Positions 36,401-46,800 of a DNA stretch of 64,000 nucleotides are shown here, piece by piece. A program made the position numbers and the translations under genes. The DNA is from Metridium senile (lineage: Eukaryota > Cnidaria > Anthozoa > Actiniaria > Metridiidae), in NCBI GenBank assembly GCA_949775045.1, contig OX459100.1:5332136-5396135 (forward strand). The letters are read 5' to 3'. Under the pieces are notes generated by a model. That model ran no database searches, had not been told where the DNA came from, and worked only from the letters and a program-made list of their open reading frames with translations. Every line of letters starts with the position of its first letter. The stretch's first letter is position 1.

Positions 36401-37145
36401 AGGAAAGGAAAGGAAAGGAAAGGAAAGGAAAGGAAAGGAAAGGAAAGGAAAGGAAAGGAAAGGAAAGGAAAGGAAAGGAAAGGAAAGGAAAGGAAAGGAA
36501 AAAAGGATATTATGTGAACATCGTGAAACAAAAGAAGAACGATAAGAAAGAAAAGGACAGCAAAGGCACGAGATCGGAAACGAAGTGAAGCAAATGGCGA
36601 AAAATGAAAGAATGTAAAGAGAACTCGACGGGAATTAAAATGATTTTGAAAGGGAAGGAAGTAATGGAGCGACACGAAAGAAAGGGAGAACTAGAAACAA
36701 AATTTAAAGAATGAGACAAGAAAGGAAAAAAATAAAGTGTGGCAAAAAGCTAGTATTACATACTGACATTGTGTACGTTAATTCTATGATCAACGTCTAA
36801 TGCGTCACACTAAAGGACTAGATCCTTGCAAGATACTTTTCCAAAAAAAAATACAAACGCCCCCAAACGCCCAGTAAGTAAAGCTAACTTTCTAAGTTGT
36901 TGAAGATACCTTTTTCATTGTTACTGTGTCAAATAGTTTTACCTTATGGTCATTTGAAGGAGCAAGCCTTGTGTTCTTTGTAACGTGGTTATAAGGTCTT
37001 CCATACTCTTTGGCATGCCCCCTACTAAAGGCACGGGGCTTTTGGCGCCTGGCTGTACTTGGTTGAATGCAGCAGCACTTAACATACACCACAGAATAAT
37101 ACACCATGAAGACTGTACTAAAGGCACGGCTCTAAAAGCGGACAT
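30490..37145 (-). CDS. Short-chain collagen C4-like secreted protein
   Basis: Seven exons (minus order): 37,145-36,943; 35,122-35,082; 34,853-34,809; 34,686-34,615; 33,556-33,512; 33,110-32,988; 30,968-30,490. All junctions are GT-AG and phases agree, giving 335 aa. A signal peptide (about 1-26, ending CMLSAAA) is followed by a short leucine-rich neck. Then come 24 Gly-X-Y triplets (about 82-153), coded by exons of 45, 72 and 45 nt plus the start of the 123-nt exon. The last domain (154-335) has ten cysteines, the strings KYVRWGKSTC, GGGTNYVCLP and ECPAGWTRDYHGY, and ends ELTCAVCSK. That arrangement matches cnidarian and sponge short-chain collagen C4-like proteins, probably secreted to the extracellular matrix as trimers. 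An in-frame TTG lies 15 nt upstream of the chosen ATG. Introns hold satellites and hairpins. Exon 1 is the least certain. Confidence 0.88.
31015..32645. repeat. 52-bp minisatellite in the last intron of the collagen-like gene
   Basis: About 30 units of 52 bp built from GATGATGATAGCAGCAGAGA, ATGATGATGACGATACAGTG and AATGATGGCA, with some shorter variants (31,640-31,920). The unit length is not a multiple of three and no frame on the minus strand has a stop, so frames of 269-574 codons appear. They are artefacts; the 441-codon frame only looks gene-like because it runs into the real last exon. Confidence 0.95.
33115..33440. repeat. (GGAT)n / (GAAT)n microsatellite
   Basis: Degenerate tetranucleotide repeat in the intron between collagen exons 5 and 6. 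Confidence 0.85.
34110..34557. mobile_element. Interspersed repeat, TCAGACC-rich family, copy 1
   Basis: About 400 bp shared with 46,610-46,998, for example CATACCTGAAAAGTGTTTTT, CAATGAGAGATT and CATCGCTAAGAAAAAAAGCC. Internal inverted GGTCTGATATTTTCCC motifs are present. It lies in a collagen-gene intron; no ORF. Confidence 0.7.
34719..34797. repeat. (TGTGG)n microsatellite
   Basis: About 15 uninterrupted copies of the pentamer, in the 122-bp intron between collagen exons 3 and 4. The repeat makes up most of that intron. Confidence 0.95.
35220..35545. repeat. (GAT)n-rich microsatellite
   Basis: Degenerate GAT/GGT triplets in the first intron of the collagen-like gene. Asp-rich and Ile/Ser-rich frames on the two strands are artefacts. 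Confidence 0.9.
35771..35872. mobile_element. Hairpin repeat
   Basis: CATCGGGTTTCCAAACACTC and its inverse (GTGTTTGGAAACCCGATG) around a GC-rich centre; a related GGAAACCCAGCGAAACACTT lies upstream at about 35,728. Confidence 0.65.
36346..36502. repeat. (GGAAA)n microsatellite
   Basis: About 31 perfect copies of the pentamer in collagen intron 1. Apparent KGKER protein repeats are artefacts. Confidence 0.95.
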
Positions 37146-37539
37146 TTTAAAGCTATACAAAGTTGTTTTTAGCTTCGTCTAATAGTTTCAAATTGATGTA
37201 AAATAGAAGGAGGGAAAAACACACAAAACTAAGTGCTCTTCAGCCACCAGCCGCTTTTCAAAAGCCGTTGTTTTAAAAAATAGAAATCAAACAGACCTGG
37301 TAGATTTGTTGTTGTTATAGAAACACTTAACCCCCGAGTTCCGTTTTCTCGTGATTCTTAGTTTTAAAAGAAAGAAGAATTAAGTATAAAGGTCGCTTAA
37401 TAGATCGATCAAAGTCCGTGCAGAACGTGATTAGAGTCGATAAATATAGGGTAGGTTAGTAGGGTAATCATATGAATCATGTCACAATCCATCATGTTAC
37501 CAAGGCAATAAATAATTTGATGTTAACGACTGTATTAGG

Positions 37540-38060
37540 ATTCTTACTTAATTACTTACGTATTTACTTACAAATTATTTGCCTGTTTGGCGTATTCGTA
37601 AACATAAGTACTTACTTACTTGCCAGTTACTTATTTTCTTACTTACTACACACTTGCGTTCGTACTTAATTGCTTACCTACCTACTTACTTAGTTGCTGT
37701 AGTTATTTGCCTACTTACTTATCTAGTTGCTTACTTACTTGCTGATCTACTTGCTTACTCACTGAACAACTAGCTTACTGATCAACTTACTTCCTTACCT
37801 ACTCACTTCCTTATCTACTTACGTACTGATGTATTTACTTACTTACCTATCTACTTACTTACTTACTGATGTACTTGCTTACTTACTGAGGTACTTGCTT
37901 ACTTAACTACGTGCTTACCTAATTATCTACTTGCTTACTTACTTACTTATCATTCTAATTGCTTACTGATCTACTTACATATAGCTACTTACTTACCACC
38001 TACTTGTCTACTTGCTTACTCATTACTTATGCCCTTTACGTACTTACCAACTTACTCACA
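37540..38060. repeat. Degenerate (CTTA)n repeat
   Basis: TTACTTACT-type tetranucleotides with many substitutions, just upstream of the collagen-like gene start. Confidence 0.85.
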
Positions 38061-38389
38061 TACCTACGTCCATTTTAAATATATTTTGATGTCTCATAAA
38101 ACAAACGGCCACAAAGGAAGAAAAAATGAGATTTATTAACAACCAAACCAAAAGAGAGGCAAAAATCACCTCATTATATAAGTGAATTACATACAAGTGA
38201 TTGAAAAACTTGAAAATACTAAGAAAGAACCGGATTACGACGCTATATAACTAAAGTTTTTTAGTGGGTCCGAATCCGATTTCCCAGTTTATATATGGAC
38301 CAAATCCCAGTCAAAAATCACATTTTTTTTACATTAAAATTTTTCACGGATATACTTTTTGTACTCTCATTATGGCTAACAATACTTAA

Positions 38390-38514
38390 ACAATAGAGTA
38401 GTCGAATCGAGGGCATTATGCTGTGATAGTTGCCCGCGGAAACTCTGAGGAACATCCAGTTTCCAAGGGCAACTATCACAACATTATGCCCGAGATTTGA
38501 ACTGCTCTATTGTT
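38390..38514. mobile_element. Hairpin MITE
   Basis: AACAATAGAGTAG...and its inverse CTGCTCTATTGTT form the ends, with inverted GGGCATTATG and GATAGTTGCCC further in. A second hairpin (TTTCAACAACAAAATTTTCC and inverse) follows at 38,521-38,645. Confidence 0.7.
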
Positions 38515-38888
38515 TTTATTTTTCAACAACAAAATTTTCCGAAGCGGACGAAAAGCTCAGCGGGCACTATGCGCTGATAGTATCACCATCACGTCACGTG
38601 ATCGCCCCTCGACCAATGAGAGCGGAGGAAAATTTGTTGTTGAATTATAACTTAAAATAGTGTGTTCAATGTGAAAAAATCGGTATTGTCATAATGAAAA
38701 AAACCCTGAATTTTCACTATAGCTAATTCCGAAAAATGAAAAATGTGCTCATTGATTTTGCCCCATATCATCATACTGAACATTGTATGTAGCAAAAATG
38801 CAAAATATGAAACCCACGAAGTTTGCACTAATTTAACGTTCGTTGCTAAGTAACAACAATTGGATTCAAAATTCTCACACAAAACATG

Positions 38889-41047
38889 TCACTCTCCTAG
38901 GTTGTACTTCTTTCTCAACTCTTCAACTCGACTCGGCTCTGGTTGATGGCTTAATATCATCTTTTTCTCTGGAAGTGGGCTGGCTTGGGATGAATCGTCA
39001 TCAGAATCTTCGCCTTTATCAGTATCTTTACCGCCAAATTTCCTCATACACCACACAATGATAGCAATGACGATATAAATGAGCACGGGAGCCAAGAGGA
39101 TAGCGAGGATAGGTGCTAACACCACCCAGAAACTCATATGACTACATGTATCGTAGTACCAACTGTCGGCAGGACAATCCGGGGGGACATACGCATCGTG
39201 TGGGTAATAGGAACAGTTGCCTGAAGACTTGCACCAGAAGCAGACTTTGTCCTTTGTGCACTCCTTGCACCCCCCAGTACGTTGAGGACAAGGCTTGATG
39301 TCGGCTATCAAAGGATATTATTAAAGATTATTACTATATGGTTGCGATTAGCATTATTCATTAGCATTAACATGTGAGAAGTGATGTATGAAAAATATTT
39401 AATGTGGAGGTAGTGAGTGTGAGTGCCAGCAGAAGAATAACCACTATGTGGATCTGCTGTGGAAAACATTATTATTATTATTATATTATTCATATTATCA
39501 GATATTATTTTAAAACTCAAACAAAAACGTTTATAAAAATGTTATAATGTCCCAACAGTTTTGAACATTGTACCACGACATTACAAAATATTTAATTTAC
39601 AAGGAAAAAAAGAGCTTACCATCAAACTTGTCACATCCATAATAATAAAATTGCACAGTTTTGTAAAAATTGCTTTTAAATGAAGGTATAATTTTTTGAA
39701 ACTCAGCATTTTTGCAAAGAAATGTATGTTGCAGTGCATACGATTCACGGCAAGCCTTGTTATCAATCTAGATCGATACGTACATTTCTTTAAAAAAAAC
39801 ATTCGCAAAAGTTGTTAAAAAATTAAATGGAAACTAGCGAGTAAGCTAGTATAGGCTGCATCGGTTTTTGATATAAACGATAGGTAATATAATTTTTTCT
39901 TTTACTCTGACGAAGGGCTAAAGCTCGAAACGTCAGTAAAGTTTAGTTAACATTTTTTACGGTGTTACAAATTTCATTATATAACCTATAGTTTAAAAAT
40001 TCATAACTTCATCAATTCAACGGTAATCTTTACGAAGCTTTGCAATTTTACTAATATCGATGTAACAAATTTGATAGTAAACTACTTTTACCGAAAAATA
40101 TATATCTTATAATCACGCTAGCGTGATGTTGGTCTATTCAGACAAACAGAAAGAAAGATGCTTTAGATATATCAGTGTCTCTAACAATTAACTAACATAT
40201 ATCTTATTATACACCTATTTCAAAAATCGTTGTCGCAATCAAGGCTATATTCACACTCTGAAGCGTGCTAAGGATGTCGGTATTTCTTCTCTGCATGCAT
40301 GGCGGGTTAATCAATTAAAGCATATTTTGGTTGTACGTGTTTGTGTTATATGACCATTACAAGTTGTAGAGAAAATGATAAAACAAATATTTCTTTTAAA
40401 AAACGAATAAAAAATCACCAGAAAATGTTCATATTCCCCATGTGCTATGCAGCGAACCTATGCAGCTAGCTTCAGAGTGTGGACTGTAGCTTTGGCTGCG
40501 ACAACGATTTTTGAAATAGGTGTATATCTATCTATTAACTAAGATACTTACAACTGTATAAACACTGATCTTTATACCACAAGTTACCTCCACACATACT
40601 AGTAGCGTTTGAAGATCCGTGGTACGGGAGACATTTTCTCTTGCCCTCGCACCATGAACATGACTGTGAACTAGTGCAGAACGAGCAATTCTTCCTTCCA
40701 CTACAGCTCGCAACCCTACTTGAATTCCCCAACGAAGACAGACTATTTAAATCATTCAATAAAGCTGTAATATCTTCACTTGGGTTGTTTAGTGTTTTCA
40801 GCTGAGTACAGTGGTCGAAGGTAGACTCTTTCGGGCAGAGTGAAGTAGAGGTGCACTGTTGAACGACACCATTAGAGCACCAAGAACAGTCGGGCTTGGA
40901 AAGACATTCGTTGCAATTCGGTGTATCTTGATAGCACCTCGATTCGCGGCGAATGTAATCACTTAGTAAGTGCTCTAGTTCATGGCCTCGAAACGCGACA
41001 ACCAGAGGACATAAAACGAGACAAAACAACAGCGACAAACCCTTCAT
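38889..41047 (-). CDS. PTTG1IP-like type I membrane protein with three PSI modules
   Basis: Two exons: 41,047-40,552 (before GTAAGT) and 39,304-38,889 (after TTTGATAG); the phase-1 junction gives 303 aa. A signal peptide (1-18) precedes three cysteine-rich PSI-like modules with the spacing C-x6-C-x2-C-x5-C-x2-C or one close to it: C38/45/48/54/57, C115/121/124/130/133, C171/178/181/187/190. Each last pair reads C-x-W-C. One transmembrane helix (about 224-252) is followed by a charged tail of about 51 residues, ending VEELRKKYNLGE. Signal peptide, PSI, one helix and a tail with a RKKY motif are the PTTG1IP (PBF) plan. Human PTTG1IP is about 180 aa with a single PSI, so this protein is longer. 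It is probably a surface or endosomal protein; its role is not known from sequence. The intron carries two MITEs. Confidence 0.85.
39878..39990. mobile_element. Small hairpin repeat, second copy
   Basis: Second copy of the CGATAGGTAATATAAT repeat, in the opposite sense to that at 2,433 (core GGGCTAAAGCTCGAAACGTC). It lies in the intron of the PTTG1IP-like gene. Confidence 0.65.
40210..40524. mobile_element. TA-ended MITE, second copy
   Basis: Same TIRs as 2,682-2,974 (TACACCTATTTCAAAAATCG and inverse). It ends 27 bp from the 5' splice site of exon 1 of the PTTG1IP-like gene. Confidence 0.75.
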
Positions 41048-41049
41048 TG

Positions 41050-42860
41050 TTGAAGAAACTCCTGGATAAACCTATCTAAAAAGAGCAAAAGTTCAAGAAC
41101 TATGCAACTTGTAAAGACTTTGAGTTCTTTGAAGAAATCTCGTCGAATTTCGGCGCTTCTTTGGTCGAGTTTCAGCCGTTAAACGGTTTACAGTCGTTCT
41201 TTCAGAATGTGTGTAGTTCGAGAAATCCTTTGGCGATTTTCTAAACGTTTAAGAATGTACTTCGCTTGGTTGCGTCGGAGTTCCTCATTTGCATTGTCAC
41301 TCTTCAACGCGTTCAGCAAACACTATTTATAAGTTGTTTTTGTACGAATTTTCAAGTTAAATTCAACAAGAAATACTCTTGAAAAGCTATCTTCATGATA
41401 TTCACATAGCGTGCACTTGTTTTTATTGATAGTCTACCAATTTTTTTTTTTTTTTCTAACGTTGACCAATAGTTTATCTTCATCTTATGGCCTCAAGATA
41501 TCTAGCTATGGATACATTTTTTTAGAGAAGGAATTTGCAGCAAATTTAAATAACGTCTAGAATAGATCAAACAATATCAAAATTTAACCATAAACTTATC
41601 AAAATTTAAACAATTTCAAAAGTATTTTGGAAATATATTGTGGATTTCAGTTCGGAATTATATTTTGTTATACGCATTGGGCGCATTCAGCGTGAAATGT
41701 TAAACTGATTATGCAAAGTGAAAGTCAATCAAACTGTTTAACAAATTAACACACTTGTAGATGTAAAAAAATGGCTGAAAAGAGACAGAAACTACAATTT
41801 CAATTAAAACTGACAGCAACCCATCCATAATTCAACATCTATCTATCTATCTACCTACAAAAAGCGTTATATGTTTCGGCTTTTTCATGAGCTTTAGTAA
41901 TACGCTTTACTGCGCAGCTTTGTCAAGATCTGCACGAAGCTAATTCTTAGCACAATAAATATTAATATTCCACAAAAGCCTTTGAAAAAAGTCATAGTTT
42001 TAAGAATATCAAAATACGAATAAATAGAAATAATATCATCACGATAACAAGCTTTTAAAACATGATATTTAGAATTATTTGAAGTATGGTAATGCATGTC
42101 TTTCGCTTCAGTGAGGAAATTTCTCGACTGGGGCGTATTGTGATTTAGTATTCAACCAACCATATATTAAAATACTAAAGAATATTTAATTATATAAATA
42201 ACAGTAGAATTTACAGGGATTTCTGCCCCTTAGAAATATCGTATCTGAACATATTTTAAGTTGGCTTTTTTGGTTTATACTAAAGCAGCTAGTTCTTTTC
42301 GATATCGGTGACTTTTTAATATCCTTTTTGAAGACAAAAAAATGAAGAAAATTTTGCTAAAACAATGAGTTCTCTTTGGTTCTTGTGACTCTGAAATTTG
42401 ATTAATTTTGAGATAAAACATTAGGCTTCGACGAAGGGCTAAAGCTTCCCTAGAAACTAGAGGATTTCTTGATCTAGTATTCGTATTTATCAATATTGTA
42501 CGTCTGTGTTCGTTATTCTCTAGAGAAACCCTCTAGCCAAACGAGCCTCAAATCGTCAAATTTACAAACGCTAAAGCAAGTAGAAAATAACCTCTGGTAC
42601 CCAGGGCTAAAGCTCGAGACGTTAGTAAAGTAACTTAACATTTTTTACGTGTTACATATTTCATTCTATTACCTTTCGTTTATATCAAACAACGACGCAG
42701 CCTATACTTGTTTACTCGCTAGTTTGGATTGATAAAAAATTTGTAAAACGATCCTTTTCATTCTTTTCCTGTTTTTCGGTGTTTCTTTCTACCTTTCTAT
42801 CCTTTATCCGTAAAAAAACTTATAATCTTAATAATTAAATTATTGCAGATACATGAGAAC
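41050..42860. other. Upstream region, little identifiable
   Basis: 5' flank of the PTTG1IP-like gene and AT-rich DNA. Partial copies of the GGGCTAAAGCTCGA repeat lie at about 42,430 and 42,605-42,725. No exon is recognised. Confidence 0.4.
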
Positions 42861-42869
42861 AATATCATA

Positions 42870-42941
42870 TGCCATTGGCGGGAATTGAACCTCACGGTGT
42901 CGGCTTTCTAGTCCGACGTGTTACCACTACACCACAAGGAC
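42870..42941 (-). tRNA. tRNA-like sequence, probably a pseudogene or SINE head
   Basis: On the minus strand the A box TGGTGTAGTGG and B box GGTTCAATTCC are perfect and normally spaced. The acceptor stem pairs 6 of 7, the D stem 4 of 4 (GTGT/ACAC) and the anticodon stem 4 of 5, but the T stem is mostly unpaired. The loop CTAGAAA gives anticodon AGA in a short-variable-loop body, which does not fit eukaryotic tRNA-Ser. Its 3' end is repeated in inverse at 43,212-43,235. Best read as tRNA-derived. Confidence 0.4.
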
Positions 42942-43050
42942 CAACCACGCTTGATATGCAGCCAGACAATGTAGTATAGAGCAACTGTGGGGGGTCCCCG
43001 GGCGATATTAATCTCTTAGGTAAATTTGAACACCGTAAATGGAAGCGCAG

Positions 43051-43197
43051 AATAGCTGTTATTACAGTTATATGCAAATGATTTTGAACAATGGGTTGAA
43101 GTCGAGGCTTTCGGGCGAAAACAATAGGTTTGCCCGAAAGCCTCGATTTGAATCCATTGTTTGAAATCATTTGCATATAACTGTAATAACAGCTATT
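43051..43197. mobile_element. Hairpin MITE
   Basis: Long arms AATAGCTGTTATTACAGTTA and inverse, continuing through TGCAAATGATTT and CGAGGCTTTCGGGC, leave almost no loop. Around it, GGCGGGAATT (42,878) and AATTCCCGCC (43,218) extend the inverted structure. Confidence 0.75.
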
Positions 43198-43324
43198 GAA
43201 GTGCATAATGAATTGAAATTCCCGCCAAGGGCATATGATATTTATGTATCTATATCTCACTTATACACCAAACGCATTTCAAATCATTATTCTCTACTTT
43301 CATATATAACCATAATGCTTTTTT

Positions 43325-43351
43325 GGGGGGAGGGGGGGGGGGGGGGGGGGG
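43325..43351. repeat. Poly(G) tract
   Basis: A run of 27 G interrupted by one A. Similar runs lie at 46,227-46,243 and 48,950-48,962. Confidence 0.9.
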
Positions 43352-43395
43352 TAGATATTATAATTTAAATTTGTTTGAATTGAATAACAATTTTT

Positions 43396-43672
43396 ATCAT
43401 ATGACCCGTATTTTGCCCGGCGCGCGCTCTTAAGAAAACCTTCGGAAAAAGTCACGTGATGGGGTCCGTACGGCTTTTTTCACCTAGTCCGTACAAACAC
43501 GTACGGACCAGCTACTCGAAACATCACAACTAAAATGACCATTAAATTAAAAAGTGTGGGTCATATGATAAAAAACTTATTGACTGAGTTAGGTCGCTGC
43601 GCTCGTTCCGTACGTCATGACCGCGAGCCAAATATTTTCCCGTACGGGGCCCTCCCACTCAGTCAATAAGTT
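43396..43672. mobile_element. Composite hairpin repeat, GTCCGTACGG family, copy 1
   Basis: Two hairpins in tandem: ATCATATGACCCGTATTTTG with a GGTCATATGAT inverse near 43,560, then ACTTATTGACTGAGT and its inverse ending near 43,672. It matches 51,825-52,146. It lies about 180 bp downstream of the MRPL38 stop. Confidence 0.7.
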
Positions 43673-43814
43673 TCATTTGAATTATTGTACCCCACAAAAC
43701 AGCAAAACAGAAGGCATTATGTTGAAATTGTAAAAGTAGAGCATTGAAAAACCCTTGCATCCAGCAAACTAATAATTTAATACAATACAGCATACTATTC
43801 AAACATCAACAAGT

Positions 43815-43820
43815 TTTATT
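43815..43820 (-). promoter_or_regulatory. Candidate poly(A) signal of MRPL38
   Basis: AATAAA on the minus strand, 30 nt beyond the MRPL38 stop codon. Confidence 0.5.
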
Positions 43821-43849
43821 TTACCTTTATCTCAGAATACAATGGTTCT

Positions 43850-46800
43850 TTACATGTTTTGGTAATTTTGATCAAACTTTTCTCGTGTTGTGTGCTTCTT
43901 GTGATTGGTTGGAGTGACAAATGGCTTGACGTCATAGACTGGCTCAGGAGTACCTAGATATAACATGACATAATTTAGATGATGATGATGAGGACTGTAT
44001 TGAAGCATAGTTAATATTAACTATTAACTATGATTCAAGGTGATGATGATGATGATGGTGATGATTATAATGATGATGATGACTATGGTGGTGATGAAGA
44101 AGTTGTTGTTGTTGACAATGATGATGGTAATGATTATGATGAAGGTGATGAAGAAGTTGTTGCTGTTGACAATGATGATGGTGATGATTATAATGATGAT
44201 GATGACTATGGTGACTATGGTGGTGATGAAGAAGTTGTTGCTGTTGACAATGATGATGGTAATGATTATGATGAAGGTGATGAAGAGGTTGTTGTTGTTG
44301 ACAATGATGATGGTAATGATTATGATGAAGGTGATGAAGAAGTTGTTGTTGTTGACAATGATGATGGTAATGATTATGATGAAAGTGATGAAGAGGTTGT
44401 TGTTGTTGACAATGATGATGGTAATGATGACAATGATGATGATGATGACTATGATGAAAGTGATGAAGAAGTTGTTGTTGACAATGATGATGGTAATGAT
44501 GATGATGATAATGACGATGATGAAAGTGATGAAGAAGTTGCTGTTGTTGAAAGTGATGAAGAGGTTGTTGTTGTTGACAATGATGATGACTATGATGATG
44601 ACGATGATGATGACTATGATGAAAGTGATGAAGAAGTTGTTGTTGACAATGATGATGGTAATGATGATGATGATAATGACGATGATGATGACTATGATGA
44701 TGACGATGATGATGATGACTATGATGAAAGTGATGATGAAGTTGTTGTTGTTGACAATGATGATGGTAATAATGATGATGATGATGACTATGATGAAAGT
44801 GATGAAGAAGTTGTTGTTGACAATGATGATGGTAATGATGATGATGATAATGACGATGATGATGACTATGATGATGACGATGATGATGACTATGATGAAA
44901 GTGATGATGAAGTTGTTGTTGTTGACAATGATGATGGTGATAATGATGATGATGATGATGATGACTATGATAAAGGTGATGATAACGACGGCGATGATAC
45001 TTGTGATGATGACAATTATGAGAATGGTTATGATGATGGTGATGATATATAATGATGTTGACTATGATGGTCATGATGACGTTGATCATAATGAAGATGA
45101 TGATGTCAGATGATGATAACGACAGTGATGATAATTGTGATAATGATGATGACAAGTATGATGGTGGTGATATTTTTTATGGTTATTATCATGATAATTA
45201 TGGTGATGCTGCTGCTGATGATGAAGACAATGATCATGATAGAAATAATGATGATGGTGCAATAGCAGTGATAATGATGGAAATTATTGCTGATCATGAT
45301 GTTGCTCATGATGGGAATAATGATGGTGACAATAATGATAAAGCAGTAGCGATGATAACAATCAAAGTAGTGATAAGAGAATATAATAAACAGAGTAAAA
45401 TGTAATACCTTTCTTACCTATAATATCTTTGTATGTTTTAGTGACAGTTTCATCCCAAGCAGCTTGAAAGAAGCTAAGACCAGCAGGTGTAAATACGTCT
45501 TTGTGACTTGCAAGCATCTCTTGCATTTTGAAGCTGCGCTGGGAGCTACAGCCATGGAGATAAATAAATGAATTACTTTAGATGAAGGATTGAATGGAAT
45601 GCAACAATTTGATTGTTCATGTATCAAAGTGGATTACTTACTCAAAATAAGATTAATTGTTAAAATTGAAGAAGGTGATGATGATGATGATGATTATGAA
45701 TATTGATACTGACGATGATGATGAAGATTAATGATGATCAATTCTTAAAACTATAAATTTACTCTGTACTTTTCATTACCTTGTATAAGATGAAATAAGT
45801 TGTTTAGTGTCTAGCATTTCTTTCTGTTGTAGTAAACAGTATACATATCTATGATATCCAGTGCCTTGTGGTGGGATAGGAGGTAAATATTCTACTACTT
45901 CTTGTCCTTTAGATACATTATTACCAGGTATATTGGCTCTGAAGAAAAAACATGTCAAAACAATTATTAATAAACAAACAAACAAACCAACAAACAAACA
46001 AACAAACAAATGAAAAAACAAACAAGTGAACAAACAAGCTAACAAACAAAGAAACCAACAAAGAAGACACTTGTGACTACAATTTTGGACATAAATAGTT
46101 GACACTCTCAGTAAATGCTTGATACTATCCATTTCACAACCATTTTCTCCCCTCCCTCCCCCACCCCTGAACAATGTTGATATTCCTGAGAAAGAAACAC
46201 CTTCAGGGAACACCACATTGCATTTGGGGGGGGGGGGGGGGGGTATCAAAATACGATCGTTCGAGTATATTTGGCGATGAAAATGCAAAAAATACTTAGG
46301 TTTTCAAACAGTGTCCAAGATTGTAGCTAGAAGAGCGAGTTGTCCATAAATAGAGATTAATAAATGGGCACGCAGGGTTATGAAATTGATCATCAAGTGT
46401 TCACCTCAATAGTGAACACAGCGAATGAGTTGGACATCAAGACTGAACACAAGATAAATGTTATATCTCCAAGCGTTCATGTATTAATATGTTTATTATA
46501 TAACATACAGTGTTTTTAATCAAGAAGTTAGTTCATCATGTTGAAACCACAGACACATGTGTGATACAAATGTTATCAGAGTGAGAAATCCCTATAACAC
46601 ACTTTTTTATATGGCTTTAGTATGTCTCGAATTCTGATTGGTTGACACGCGGTCTATCCAAAGGCGTATTGGACCGTTTCTATGACAACAGTCCAACTTT
46701 CGTATTATTTTCAGACCAGGAAATTCAAAACAACTTATAAAGTATTGCAATAAATATTTTGTTAAAATTTTGCCTTGTCATACCTGAAAAGTGTTTTTAA

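Noticed and set aside
36346..36502. KGKER-repeat protein
   Set aside because: Translation of a pure GGAAA microsatellite.
44028..45155. 340-375-codon acidic, Met-rich or His/Gln-rich ORFs on both strands
   Set aside because: All come from one triplet-periodic GAT satellite inside MRPL38 intron 7.
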